A DNA stretch of 64,000 nt from Dacryopinax spathularia (taxonomy: Eukaryota; Basidiomycota; Dacrymycetes; Dacrymycetales; Dacrymycetaceae): contig JBBPFI010000007.1 of the NCBI GenBank assembly GCA_037974965.1, positions 496,001 to 560,000 of the forward strand. The letters are read 5' to 3'. The notes beneath the pieces were generated by a model. It had not been told where the DNA came from. It did not search any database and saw only the letters and a list, made by a program, of their open reading frames with translations. The translations under genes and the position numbers were made by a program. How positions within the stretch are numbered: the stretch's first letter is position 1; every line of letters begins with the position of its first letter. Below are positions 54,727-64,000 of this stretch, piece by piece.

Positions 54727-54996
54727 GCTGAGTTCAGAGGGTGAACTTTGTCGGCGGAGCTTCTTCGGAGCTGGGGTCAGTGTAAAATACCTTGTAATCG
54801 GCATTTGACCGATTCATAGTTAGATATGTAGGAATCCTATGGGTTCGGAGTCCTGTCGTCGTTCCCGGAGCAAATTCAAAAGGCCAGAACCATATTCAGT
54901 GTACAGACAGTACAGATTCCAAGAAGTCTACGCATACATACAGCAAGCATACACTCTCTTCTGACACAGGTGCATAGAAATGCATGACTGAAGTCT

Positions 54997-55947
54997 TCAA
55001 CCAAGGACATTGGTCTTCTTCTTCTTCTTTTTCGGCCCTTGCTGGAACGCCCGCCAACTGTCCACTCGGGCTTCTCTGTTCTCTGTGCCGGACGATGAAC
55101 ATAAGCGTTCTCTCCTGGGTTGAGAGCTGTACGGTGCGCACCTTCCCATTTGGCTTCTTCCTCTGCCTTACGCTTTTTCGCCGCAGCCTCTTCTTCCTTC
55201 TTCTTGGCCTCCAAGCCCTCATTTGCAAGGTTCATCTTGATCGCCCTACAACCCCCACCAACCCTCAGCTGAGCACTTCCCCAGCATACAACGATCAAAT
55301 ACGCACCTCCTCCTGCTGACCTCCTCCTCAATCAACATCTCCTTACTCTTCTTCCTCACCTGCTCCCTGAAAGGCGGATCCAGACCCTTCTCCACGATCC
55401 GCTCATCGTCCATATCCGTAATCGTTGTCGGCAGGCCGTGCTGCTTGAGCACCTGCACCCGAGCGGCAGAGATGATCGCATCCAGCTCTTCACGCTTCTC
55501 AGGGTTGGACAGGTCAGACTCGGCTTTCTTGAGCAAATCGAAGGCATCGGGTGCGCGAGCGTGTGGTGTCTTGTCGGGATGAATGACTATTGAGTGCGGT
55601 CAGCCGGTTTCCTCACGTATAGGCTGAGGATGAGGTGACCGACGTACAAAGGGAAAGCTGCCGATAGCGTCTCTTTATGTCCGATGCTGTGGCAGTATAA
55701 TCTATATCGAGAATGTCATACGGACTGGAGAACCCATCAGCAACCTTAACCCCAGAGATCCGAAGTCCTTACTTGAGCTTGAAAGCTTTGAGAATACGCT
55801 CTACCTGTTGTGAGCAGTTTAGAAGGGCGCTTAATGCAGAAGGTGAGGACCACGCACCTCTAGCTCCTTAGAGAAGGCCGACTCTTCCTGCTTGAGTAGC
55901 TTGTCAATCTCGGCCTCTGTCATAGACGTCGGTATTTCAGACGCCAT
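54997..55947 (-). CDS. DNAJC8/Spf31-like J-domain protein of the spliceosome
   Basis: Six exons (55858-55947, 55773-55804, 55648-55724, 55307-55586, 55142-55245, 54997-55082) join in phase to 222 residues. The J domain begins with ERILKAFKLNPYDILDI and contains the HPD tripeptide (FIHPDKTPHARAPDAFDLL), both restored by splicing. The rest is a charged helix (EEEAAAKKRKAEEEAKWEENRE) ending in RVDSWRAFQQGPKKKKKK, the usual C-terminal mark of DNAJC8 and fission yeast Spf31. Those proteins are associated with the U2/U5.U6-type spliceosome. The last intron was placed at 55083-55141 because it alone gives this ending. It is divergent from FRA10AC1, with 210 bp between start codons. Confidence 0.94.
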
Positions 55948-56157
55948 GTTTGCTCCTCTCGGCTTGTCTGAGGTAGGGCGACGTTGAGGTAGTCGACTGG
56001 CAAGAAGCAGGGAAACGAGCGCTGGTGAGCGGGAGCAATTCCGTATGAGCTGGCGATCGACGACGAGCAGCAGCAAGTCATTGTCTCTCTGGACTATACC
56101 CCGCTCTGCTTTACCCTGGTCCTAGTCTTCAGCTTACACAGCGGCCAGTAAAACTCT

Positions 56158-57093
56158 ATGTCTTCCCGAGCCGGGCCCAGCATGGAAGGACAGTCTGCCC
56201 ATGCCAAGTCCATCTTTCGCAACAACCTGCGCGGCGAGGATGCCTACTCGCGCCATCAGCGCTACGTGCGAGACTATGTACAAGTCTATGGGGACAGGAG
56301 GAAGGGGAATACGGTGGAAGCGAAGACAGACTTTGATGTTCTGAAGGCTGCTCATCGGTGTGTACCTGTCTACCGCGGACATTTATTGCGAGAGGCTGAT
56401 CGCGTCGCAGATTTATTCGGGATGAGAATGAGGACCTCAGCAAACTGCCATATGCCGATCAGCTGGCCGTGAAATACTACTCGTCGCTTTTCAAGGAGTT
56501 TGTCATTTGCGATCTAAAACACTATAAGTCCGGAGCTGTACGTTGATCCACCATTATCGCGCGTCTGCCTGCCTCTTCTGCTTCTCTTGAAACCGTACTG
56601 ACGAGCCTCGGCCTGGCTGGAGATCGCCTTGCGCTGGCGGACGGATACTGAGGTTGTCGACGGCATCGGACAGTTCACTTGTGCGAACCCTCGTTGCGCA
56701 TATCATGCCGCTCCTGCGCCTGGTAGGGAGGGCAGGATGCCTAAGTTGACCGCTTATGAACTGCCTTTCTCGTATATTGAGGACGACAAGCGGAAGGATG
56801 CTCTGGTGAAGGCAGTCCTTTGTCCGAGATGCGCAAAGAAGCTTGTCTGGAAAAGGGAGAAGGACAGAAAGGAGCGGGAGGAGCGAGAAAGGGCTATGCC
56901 CACGGTTCTAGACGATGATGAGCCTCGTGAGGCGTATCGTCCAAGAACACGAACGCCAGAGGAAGAGAGCGAAGAGGAGGCCGATTATACGCCAGCCAGA
57001 CCACCGGACTTGCAGCGTAATACCAGAGGTAGGTCCAGGTCGCCGCCGAGACGCGACGACCGAAAACCCGCTGAACGTAGATCGCTTTCATAG
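56158..57093 (+). CDS. FRA10AC1 homologue
   Basis: Three exons (56158-56357, 56411-56537, 56623-57093) join in phase to 265 residues. Diagnostic stretches are NNLRGEDAYSRHQRYVRDYV, the PYADQLAVKYYSSLFKEFVI helix, and IALRWRTDTEVVDGIGQFTC with the four-Cys pattern C-x4-C...C-x2-C (CANPRC, LCPRCAKKL), which resembles a zinc-binding knuckle. The C-terminal third is charged with RS/RE-rich residues. FRA10AC1 is a nuclear protein found in spliceosomal C complexes. Function here is inferred from the family. Shares a promoter region with the DNAJC8-like gene. Confidence 0.93.
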
Positions 57094-57204
57094 CACATCG
57101 CGATTTGTACGGATATGGAATGTATCGATACAGCCAATCTAATAGGGATACAGTGAATGAGTGGGTGATAAGTCAGGTTGGCAGCCGCAACCGATATTGA
57201 CCAT

Positions 57205-58116
57205 CTATTCAGTTCCTGCAGCCAGCTCGTGAAGAAACCTGACTATCCTTCCAACACCATCTCTAATCTTCTCTTTCTCCCGATCTCGGACCTTGCCCAT
57301 CCATCGACCCTCGAACTTGTCCGGATGCCACCGGAGAAGCGCTTCCCTCTGTCTTTCTCGTTTCTCCTTGCCTTTGGAGTGCAGGGAAGATAGCAGGAAC
57401 TCCCGCATACTCTCCTCTGCGAGCTCCTCTGGGCCAGTAGGGTGGGTGAAGGTCGGCCAAGGCACGTCTTCCCATCGGATGCGTTCGAGCTCGGCCAGTC
57501 TCGTCCAACCTCGCTCATAAGCAGCCCATGCCTCAGCTTTTGTCCGTTCCTCCTTCTCTCGTCTCTTTACCTCCCGCTTCTTTTCTCTCTCCTTCTCCTC
57601 TCTTCTGGCTTGCTCTCTCAGTGCCCGCTTTTCTCTTTCTTTCTCCTCTCGCGCCCTTCTCTTGGCCTCCTCTTCCTCCGCCTCCTTCGCATGCGTTCTC
57701 GCCCACATGCCTTGTCTAACCCATTCGGCATACTCCTCGTCTTCCATCTCCGCAGGAGGTGCATTAGCTGACGGCCGATTCCACCGAGAGGGAAGGTATG
57801 TCGCATACTCCGCCTCAGCCATATCAAGCCTCGAGTCCTCAGCCAACTCATCGAACAGCCTGCCCCTGAACCGGCTCTCATCATCCTCTTCTTCCGGATA
57901 CGGAGATCGCCGTAGTGAAGCAGATGGATCCCATGCCTTTTCCGCGGGGTCAAAGACGTAGTCGTACTCTCCTGGTGGTTTGGGTTCGGTCCGTCGTTTC
58001 TTCCTGTTGTGGCCGTCGGACGAGAGCCCAGATCGAGCTTTCCGCTTTGACCGTTGTTCTTTCCTCCATGCACGCTCAGCGCGCTCTTCTGCGGTCTCTT
58101 TCAGGTTGAGCGGCAT
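57205..58116 (-). CDS. NFKBIL1-like protein
   Basis: One uninterrupted frame of 303 residues. The middle is a long highly charged helix (about 130-215, Glu/Arg/Lys-rich). The C-terminal WEDVPWPTF and the RWHPDKFEGRWMGKV block, followed by a helix with RIVRFLHEL, are the marks of the NFKBIL1 family; the WHPDKF part resembles but is not a true J-domain HPD motif. In animals NFKBIL1 is nuclear and affects alternative splicing; the fungal role is unknown. The N-terminus is basic (KRKARSGLSSDGHNRKKRR) and may carry a nuclear signal. It is convergent with FRA10AC1, with only 111 bp between stop codons. Confidence 0.88.
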   Translation of the reverse strand: MPLNLKETAEERAERAWRKEQRSKRKARSGLSSDGHNRKKRRTEPKPPGEYDYVFDPAEKAWDPSASLRRSPYPEEEDDESRFRGRLFDELAEDSRLDMAEAEYATYLPSRWNRPSANAPPAEMEDEEYAEWVRQGMWARTHAKEAEEEEAKRRAREEKEREKRALREQARREEKEREKKREVKRREKEERTKAEAWAAYERGWTRLAELERIRWEDVPWPTFTHPTGPEELAEESMREFLLSSLHSKGKEKRERQREALLRWHPDKFEGRWMGKVRDREKEKIRDGVGRIVRFLHELAAGTE

Positions 58117-58304
58117 GTGTCATCGCAAACCAGGGGTATCCGAGGTGCTTTCACGGGGTGGTTGTGCCACTCAAGGACGACGACGTTGACTGCGTCACCA
58201 CTGCTAGGGTCCTCCTCTACGGGCGCCTAATTCGGGGACTTCGCAACTTCTGACTACACGCATTAGTTGCATACCATTATACACCGGTCTACACCAGGAT
58301 TACG

Positions 58305-60105
58305 CTATTGCGCCTCTGACGACTGCTTCGCCGTCTTGTAGAATGGATAGGGAGCTTCTGATCCGCTAGTGATGGCCATAAACTTGTACTCCCCGCCCAT
58401 TCCCGTCGAATCCACCAGCCTACGAGCCGCATGTGCCAGACTAGCCTTATCCGCATTCGTCTCCGCCCTTTTCAGGAGCGCGTCGAGTCGCTCGGTGAGA
58501 CCCATAGACATGAGGAACTCGCGCTGAGTTATCGGTCCATGCGCATGAGCTAGGGAAGTCGTCAGAAGATGATAGTGCATGAATGGGGGTAACAGACCTT
58601 GTCCTTCTACGGCTTCTCGTATTGCCGCAAAGTCTACGTTGGCGGTAATATCACATTCTCCAGGTTGATGGAACAGATCAACATGTTTGTGATCCTTAAA
58701 GGCCTGCAAAAAATTGTCAACGTACTTCTACGGCGGGTCGAACTTCCCTACCCGTAAGGATGAACCAAAGACATGGTCATCGCCATAATCGATAACCAAA
58801 GCCGAACCGCCAGCCTCTCCTCCAATAAGCCTCCCCACGGCCTGCGCTACTGCAGATCCCTGCGGAGAGACCTCTATCCTGCTTCCATTCGGAAGTTCGG
58901 CATATCTTATGGATGACTGCGATAACAATATCGCGAGAGGCGTATTTGGAGGTGACTTCGCAAAACGGAAGGCTGAAGGGCCCCTCTCTATGGACGTTTG
59001 TGCACCGACAGTCGCCTCTTCATTCGTTTGGCCCGGTCGAGCGAGATCGACCATGATCTCTCGGAAGCCGTCTTCAGCTTTCTGGAACAGGGAGTTAGCG
59101 CGCGTTGATCAATATAGACCGGACACTTACCTCTAACATATGTATTGGCATGGCGTCAAAGAACTCGTGTGCGACCAACATGGTATACGTTTTGGGATCT
59201 ACTTTCACGTGAGCAACTGCCATATTTGACGTCATGAGATTCACCGACCCGATTCTATTTCTTCGAGATCGTCGTGCCAAGCAAGATGGATATCTTGAGA
59301 GGCAGCCAACGACTGTAATGCTGCCTTCTGCATCTCCCGCATAACACGGCTGTTCTCGACCAAATGGATAGTTTCCAGAGATCCGGAAATATCCTTGAGC
59401 GTTGCAAATATCTGCAACACGTTGCGCATCAGAGCCGATCCCACAGCGCTGCAAGAAAAAAGCGCTTCACCCTTAACATGTCGGAGAGCAGCGTTCCTCT
59501 CCCAGGACCGAGCTCAATCAGCCTGGCACGCTTCGGGCTTCCGGCACGAATCCATTCGGAGGTAAACCACACAGCAATTAACTGCATATCTTTAAGATAC
59601 GAGAATATACCCATAGCAAATCCTTCCTACCTCTCCGAAAGTCTGACTGATTTCAGGACTGGTAATGAAGTCTCCTTTTTGCCCAAAGACATCTCGTTTC
59701 ATATAGTAGCCTTCAATAGGATGCCCGAGACAGAACTGCATGTACCGAGCAATCGATATGGGTCCGGTAGCCTAGACGGCAAGGTAGAGAGCTCAGAAAA
59801 GGGTATCATTGTTGCCAAGAGTGGACAACCTTGATGGAACCAGCGATCAACTTCTCAACAGGCGTGGTGACTCGAGGTGTATCCTCTTTGGCTGGAGGTT
59901 GCGAGGGTACAGCCTGACTCAGACACGCAAAGTTCCCGACTCTCCATCGCGGTCTCAAACGATGAAGATATCCAGGCACACGACACTTTGAGGAAGTAGC
60001 CAAACGGTTCACATAGCAGTACATCGAAGATGAGTCAAACTTGCTCAGGGAGAAGCGGGGCAGTAAGGGTCGTCCTGGAAAAAATAGCCCCGCTCGGCTC
60101 AGCAT
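58305..60105 (-). CDS. NDUFAF7: Mitochondrial complex I assembly methyltransferase NDUFAF7 (MidA family)
   Basis: Eight exons (59830-60105, 59631-59771, 59471-59581, 59249-59411, 59131-59198, 58752-59081, 58598-58703, 58305-58549) join in phase to 479 residues. The family methylates Arg residues on the NDUFS2 subunit during complex I assembly in the mitochondrial matrix. Marks: GPISIARYMQFCLGHPIEGY, GDFITSPEISQTFGE, the SAM-binding LIELGPGRGTLLSDML, LVAHEFFDAMPIHM and LVIDYGDD. The first 75 residues are basic and Ser-rich without acids, as a mitochondrial presequence. The presence of complex I assembly genes fits an aerobic fungus. It is divergent from eIF6, with 172 bp between start codons. 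Confidence 0.95.
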
Positions 60106-60277
60106 GACGTCCAAATTTATCCAGCACCGATCAGGGAAGCGCTCGTCAGACCTTGATAAATACGACTTTGCTTTAACAGCTGTCTCTACATCGCAAAAGC
60201 AAGTTCACTTCATCACACAACCTTTCGACAGTTAACCAAGCGACCTCCTCGACACCAACCTCTACCCGTTCTCCATC
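60106..60277. promoter_or_regulatory. Short divergent promoter, NDUFAF7 and eIF6
   Basis: Only 172 bp separate the start codons of two divergent housekeeping genes, so their promoters overlap here. No specific factor site could be named. Confidence 0.5.
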
Positions 60278-61218
60278 ATGGCTGTCCGTGAGTAGCGCAC
60301 TTCCAAGCGATGGAGGTCTTTGCTGAAACTGTGTGCAGGTACACAATTCGAGAACTCTAGCGAAATTGGAGTCTTTTCCAAACTCACCAATGCGTACGCA
60401 TGCTCTATCTGCTAAATCCGTGCCAATCTAATGACGTAAACAGTTACTGCCTTACATCCATCGGAGGCAGCACCAACTTCTATTCCACCTTCGAAGCCGA
60501 ACTTGGCGATGTCATCCCCATCGTCAATACGAGCATCGGCGGAACCCGTATAATCGGGCGGTTGACAGCAGGAAACCGACACGGCCTGCTCGTCCCGCAG
60601 AGTACTACGGACCAAGAACTGCAACACTTGCGTAACTCCCTTCCCGATACCGTCGCCCTGCAAAGAATAGAGGAGCGTCTCTCTGCACTAGGCAACGTCA
60701 TTGCTTGCAACGATTATGTCGCTCTTGTGCATCCGGATGTTGATCGGGAAACGGAGGAGATCATCGCGGATGTGCTGAAGGTTGAGGTGTTCCGACAGAC
60801 GATCGCCGATAATGTGCTGGTTGGAAGCTATGCCGCCATCACCAATCAGGGAGGACTGGTGCATCCGAAGACGAGCATACAGGACCAAGACGAGCTGTCG
60901 ACGTTATTGCAGGTTCCCCTAGTTGTGAGCACTCGTCAACAGAATCAATCAACAATCTCTAACGATCAATAGGCCGGTACTGTCAACCGAGGTTCAGACG
61001 TTATCGGCGCTGGGCTGGTCGTCAACGACTGGTGTGCATTCACAGGTCTGGACACAACAGCCACGGAGATCAGCGTAATAGAAGCAGCATTCAGTAAGCT
61101 ATCTTTCAGATTCCCACATCCGTGTATAAGACTTACGCTCGTCCCAGAGCTCCAAGGACAGGAGACCTCGGCCGTAATTACCGACATGCGCGATTCCCTC
61201 ATCGATACCTGGGCATGA
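60278..61218 (+). CDS. TIF6: Eukaryotic translation initiation factor 6 (eIF6/Tif6)
   Basis: Five exons (60278-60287, 60339-60393, 60444-60924, 60973-61093, 61148-61218) join in phase to 245 residues, exactly the usual length.  Sequence marks: [65 protein letters not shown], and near the end [16 protein letters not shown]. eIF6 is needed for 60S ribosomal subunit maturation and blocks early joining to 40S. The first exon has only 10 nt (ATG plus two codons and one base), a common microexon pattern at conserved starts. The last residues [15 protein letters not shown] also fit the family. Confidence 0.97.
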
Positions 61219-61445
61219 GTCTAGCCGATCATTGGATTCGGACTGGACCATTTTCGAGTACATTGTATACCTGTATTGCACATCCAGTCTTGCGAAATTA
61301 CATGTATTGGTGTTCTTTCATGGAAGCGAGTGCGTATGTGAGGAAATGGAACGTCTGTAATGCTACAGTGGATGCGGAAGTGGAATACAGGGCGTCCCCA
61401 GCGGTGTGGTATATGATTATGGTTGATGAGAAATCGTTCCAGTCA
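61219..61445. other. Convergent 3' region
   Basis: The 3' UTRs of eIF6 and the PRXL2-like gene meet here. Nothing else is supported. Confidence 0.5.
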
Positions 61446-63064
61446 TTAGAATGCGACGCCCTTCTGGCACGATGCAACGGTCTCCATCGAACGGCGAGTT
61501 TCTGCCATGACCGCAAATTCAACCGTTGGCTCCGTTTCTGAGCAAGACCACTTGTCGCCTAGCGCAGCGGTGAGGAGCACTCTCTGCTTCTCTCGTTGTG
61601 CCATGAGGATGCGTCGCCGGCGTTTCTTCGCTTCCATGGTATCCAGAGCTTCTTGTCGCTTGGATGTCCATGCTTGCTCCTCCTCGGCCGTCATTTGCAG
61701 TGATGGGTCGCGCACTTCAGACGCTTCGAGGAGCTCCTTCTCAGCCTTGTTCAGATCAACCCCGGATGCCGTAAGTACAGTCTGGATAGGTGCATGAGAG
61801 CGCGTGGTGGTCATACGATGGGCATAATCGCAGCGAAGTCTGCGGAATAGGTCAGCCCACTGGGACCATATTACTTGATTGGTAGACAGACCCGGGTCCA
61901 AAACAGAATTCTCCACCAAGCTGTTTGATATCTCCCGCGTTGCCTAGGGGCATCTTCATCGCATGCTTCAAGACCTATGGGCCGCTGTCAGATCTGCAAT
62001 GAGTCCATCGGAGAGAGACGAACCATCATCATACCACCGACCGATCCATGCTGCACGTAGTCGCCTTTCTCTGAATCCGGCCCGGCTTCTAGAGTGCGAA
62101 GGGTCATGCCCAACGTCTCATACAGCTTGCGGGTCGGATCGGTGTACAGTGGGTATGGACAATGAAACAGCTCTACCGAAAGGTCAATAGCAATCGTGCC
62201 ACTGAAGCAGCGTGCTGACCTCGATACGACTTAATCATCTTGGATGACCCGTTCGAGATGATGACCAGATCCACGCCAGATCTCCGTAGAGCGAGCGGAT
62301 CGATTCCACGCGAGATCGAGAACATATAATCTTGACAGAGCGGGCACCTGATAAATTCTGATCGGCAAATGGTCACTCAAACAAGGCCAAGCAGCTCACC
62401 AGAAATGTCGAATGAAGCATATGATGGTCTTTCGCCCTAGGAACAGAGCTCCAAATGGTAAAGCCTCCCCGGCCTCGTTAAACACCTCCAACTTGGCAGC
62501 TTCTTTCAGCGCTTCCTGTGTGATCGGTGCTTCCGCTTCGAAGGGTAAAGCGGGTGTTTTCGGCGAGACTGAAAAGCTTCGGGTACGGCTTCGACTTCTT
62601 CCCTGAACTGGTGTGGGCTTTGTCTTCGTCAAGCGCCGCGAGCGTGGTGTGCTGGGTGCCATAGACACGGCACCTGGTGTCCTTGGGGTTGCCGGGGTGG
62701 CTGGCACCGTTGGTCCATCTATGATGAGGGGCATTTTAGGATCGAGGGAAAGGTTGGAAACGTCCTTGAGAACGTGTGGACTGTGTAGTGGGGTCGGTGG
62801 AGACGAGCTGGCTACGGTCAAGTCGGAGGCATCCGAGTTGGAATGTCGAAATGCAGGCATATCAGAGAATAACGAGGCGAAATCATTGTTAGATGGGGCA
62901 TCAGATAGATAGCCCTCATCATCCGTGTACTTGACTTCAGGCCGAACGAGCGAGAACGAGGAGAACGAAGTAGTGTTGAATGCAGGAAGCAGGGTATGGC
63001 TGATGGATGGTGGCATATTCCCGGCAGTCGACGGTCGCCTTGGTAGAGGACTGCGTGGAGCCAT
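61446..63064 (-). CDS. PRXL2/AhpC-TSA-like thioredoxin-fold protein with long disordered N-terminus
   Basis: Five exons (62400-63064, 62220-62347, 62024-62172, 61892-61974, 61446-61839) join in phase to 472 residues. The N-terminal 190 residues are Ser/Pro/Thr-rich and look disordered, with an acidic patch near 55-80. The fold domain starts about 195 and contains FGALFLGRKTIICFIRHFW and, across an intron, CPLCQDYMFSI with the CPLC redox pair (Cys223 and Cys226). VDLVIISNGSSKMIKSY, YTDPTRKLYETLGMTLRTL and the late CDYAHRMTTTRSHAPI are also typical of the PRXL2/AAED1 group of the AhpC/TSA family. The C-terminal helix is charged and Lys/Arg-rich. Family members are thought to be redox-active, but substrates are unknown here. 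Confidence 0.93.
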
Positions 63065-64000
63065 AGTGCAAAAGTGGATAACGAGAGCGAAGCGGCGCAA
63101 GTATTGTGAGGACGAGCAAGTGAGCGGACGGTCAGTTCATAGATGGGACCAAGCAGACAGGAGACAGGCGGGACGGGAGACGCTAGGATGTTGGTCGAGC
63201 CGACCAGGCACAGTCAGGCATATATGAGGCATGCCATATTCTGGCCGATCTCCAGGACAAGGATCTAGACATCCAGATGGGCAGTCGAGCAGTAAGGGTA
63301 GTCTCATGAGTCCGACAGTCGACTGGAATGTTGCTTGCGCGGAGAAGCATCAAGCAAGGTTCTGTCAATAACATGAGCGCGATGTTGGGAATGTGAACCC
63401 CGTAGAAGTTGTTGTGTACTTGTTCTTCACCCTCAGCAATCATAATGCAAGTATACTCCTTGTTGCCCCAGCAAGAGGCGACGATAGTCACATCGCTAGC
63501 TAATCAAGGAAGGTACGTACGAACGGCAGAGAGAGGTAGGAAGAAGGTCCTTCGAAAAGTCTCCGTGTGCGGATGGCAACCTTACGGCGTATGACGACGC
63601 GCGCTTTTGCTTCCTCGAACGCGTGCTGGTCCGTCTTTGCTCTCCCACGCCAACTTCAACTCACCGCTTATAACGTCCGATCGTGTCTTTGGCTGCATTC
63701 CAACCGCCCCTTTGAAGGTTGCTGGAAACCCGCTCAATCGACCCCTCCAAGACAAGGACGGTGTTAACACGGCGGTCTTCCGGTGTCGTACGTGTTGGGC
63801 TGCATCCGCATATCTGATCGCCATTTTACCGCGTTTGCACAACCATTCCGCTCGGTACTTGATCTGGGTGCTTTGAGGCTCTATTTGCGGGCAGTCGTAC
63901 GATCCCCTTCTGGGCATCGAGCTCGAGACTACGTGTGCTGTCTTGAACGACCTCTGATTTTCAGGGTAAAATGGGCGATTCTGCTAGGCGGCTGCCATCC
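63065..64000. other. Window end: upstream region and a possible partial gene
   Basis: The promoter of the PRXL2-like gene lies at the left side. A minus-strand open stretch (63582-63917) could be spliced at 63582 or so to one ending near 63183 (ATIVASCWGNK...), because a GT donor and an AG acceptor join them in phase, but I recognise no domain and the overlapping + strand is equally open (63607-63876). It may be the edge of a gene outside the window. Confidence 0.25.

Noticed and set aside
63607-63876. Plus-strand ORF at the window edge
   Set aside because: It overlaps an equally long minus-strand frame; neither has a recognisable family, so I made no gene call.
1-64000. tRNA, rRNA or CRISPR features
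   Set aside because: No A/B-box pairs with cloverleaf arms, no rRNA stretches and no regular direct repeats with spacers were seen by eye.

Overview
This window is nuclear DNA from a fungus, most likely a basidiomycete. Coding regions are cut by many very short introns (mostly 45-90 nt, GT...AG, often with a CTAAC/CTGAC-like branch site). The proteins are fungal families: a Zn2Cys6 regulator with Fungal_trans domain, a DUF3295/Mks1-like protein, an Sfp1-like zinc finger protein and an Adp1-like ABC transporter. An Enhancer-of-zeste homologue indicates a lineage that has, or had, PRC2. I could not fix the species. No rRNA, tRNA, CRISPR array or recognisable transposon was found. I assigned 23 protein-coding genes with fair to high confidence by joining exons in phase by eye, plus a few weak candidates.

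Layout. 0.5-7.4 kb: a single-pass membrane sensor-like protein, a short-chain dehydrogenase, and a vacuolar amino-acid transporter (AVT type). 7.4-12.5 kb: an unknown gene and two tandem paralogues of an unrecognised family that share an intron position and a promoter element. 13-21.4 kb: a galactose block, with galactose mutarotase and galactokinase divergent from one promoter and a Zn2Cys6 transcription factor next to galactokinase. 23.5-26 kb: an intron-rich Enhancer-of-zeste methyltransferase gene with an in-frame TGA. 27.3-29.8 kb: a DUF3295 protein. 29.8-35.9 kb: about 6 kb without a convincing gene. 35.9-37 kb: an Sfp1-like regulator. 37-39.9 kb: gene-poor. 39.9-44.9 kb: ribosomal protein eS10, a PP1 inhibitor (YPI1/PPP1R11), and a PX-like protein with three large C-terminal repeats. 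45-49 kb: gene-poor, two weak ORFs. 49-52.8 kb: an ABCG transporter with an extracellular Cys-rich/EGF region. 53.2-62.1 kb and on to 63.1 kb: a dense housekeeping block with aromatic aminotransferase, DNAJC8/Spf31, FRA10AC1, an NFKBIL1-like protein, NDUFAF7, eIF6 and a PRXL2/AhpC-TSA-like protein.

How genes may work together. Mutarotase converts beta- to alpha-D-galactose, the substrate of galactokinase, so the divergent pair forms the first two Leloir steps. Three neighbours (DNAJC8/Spf31, FRA10AC1, NFKBIL1-like) belong to families tied to the spliceosome, fitting an intron-rich genome. The ribosomal (eS10, eIF6, Sfp1-like) and mitochondrial (NDUFAF7) genes are housekeeping. The least explained items are the tandem paralogue family at 8.7-12.5 kb, the stop codon in E(z), and the two large gene-poor stretches.
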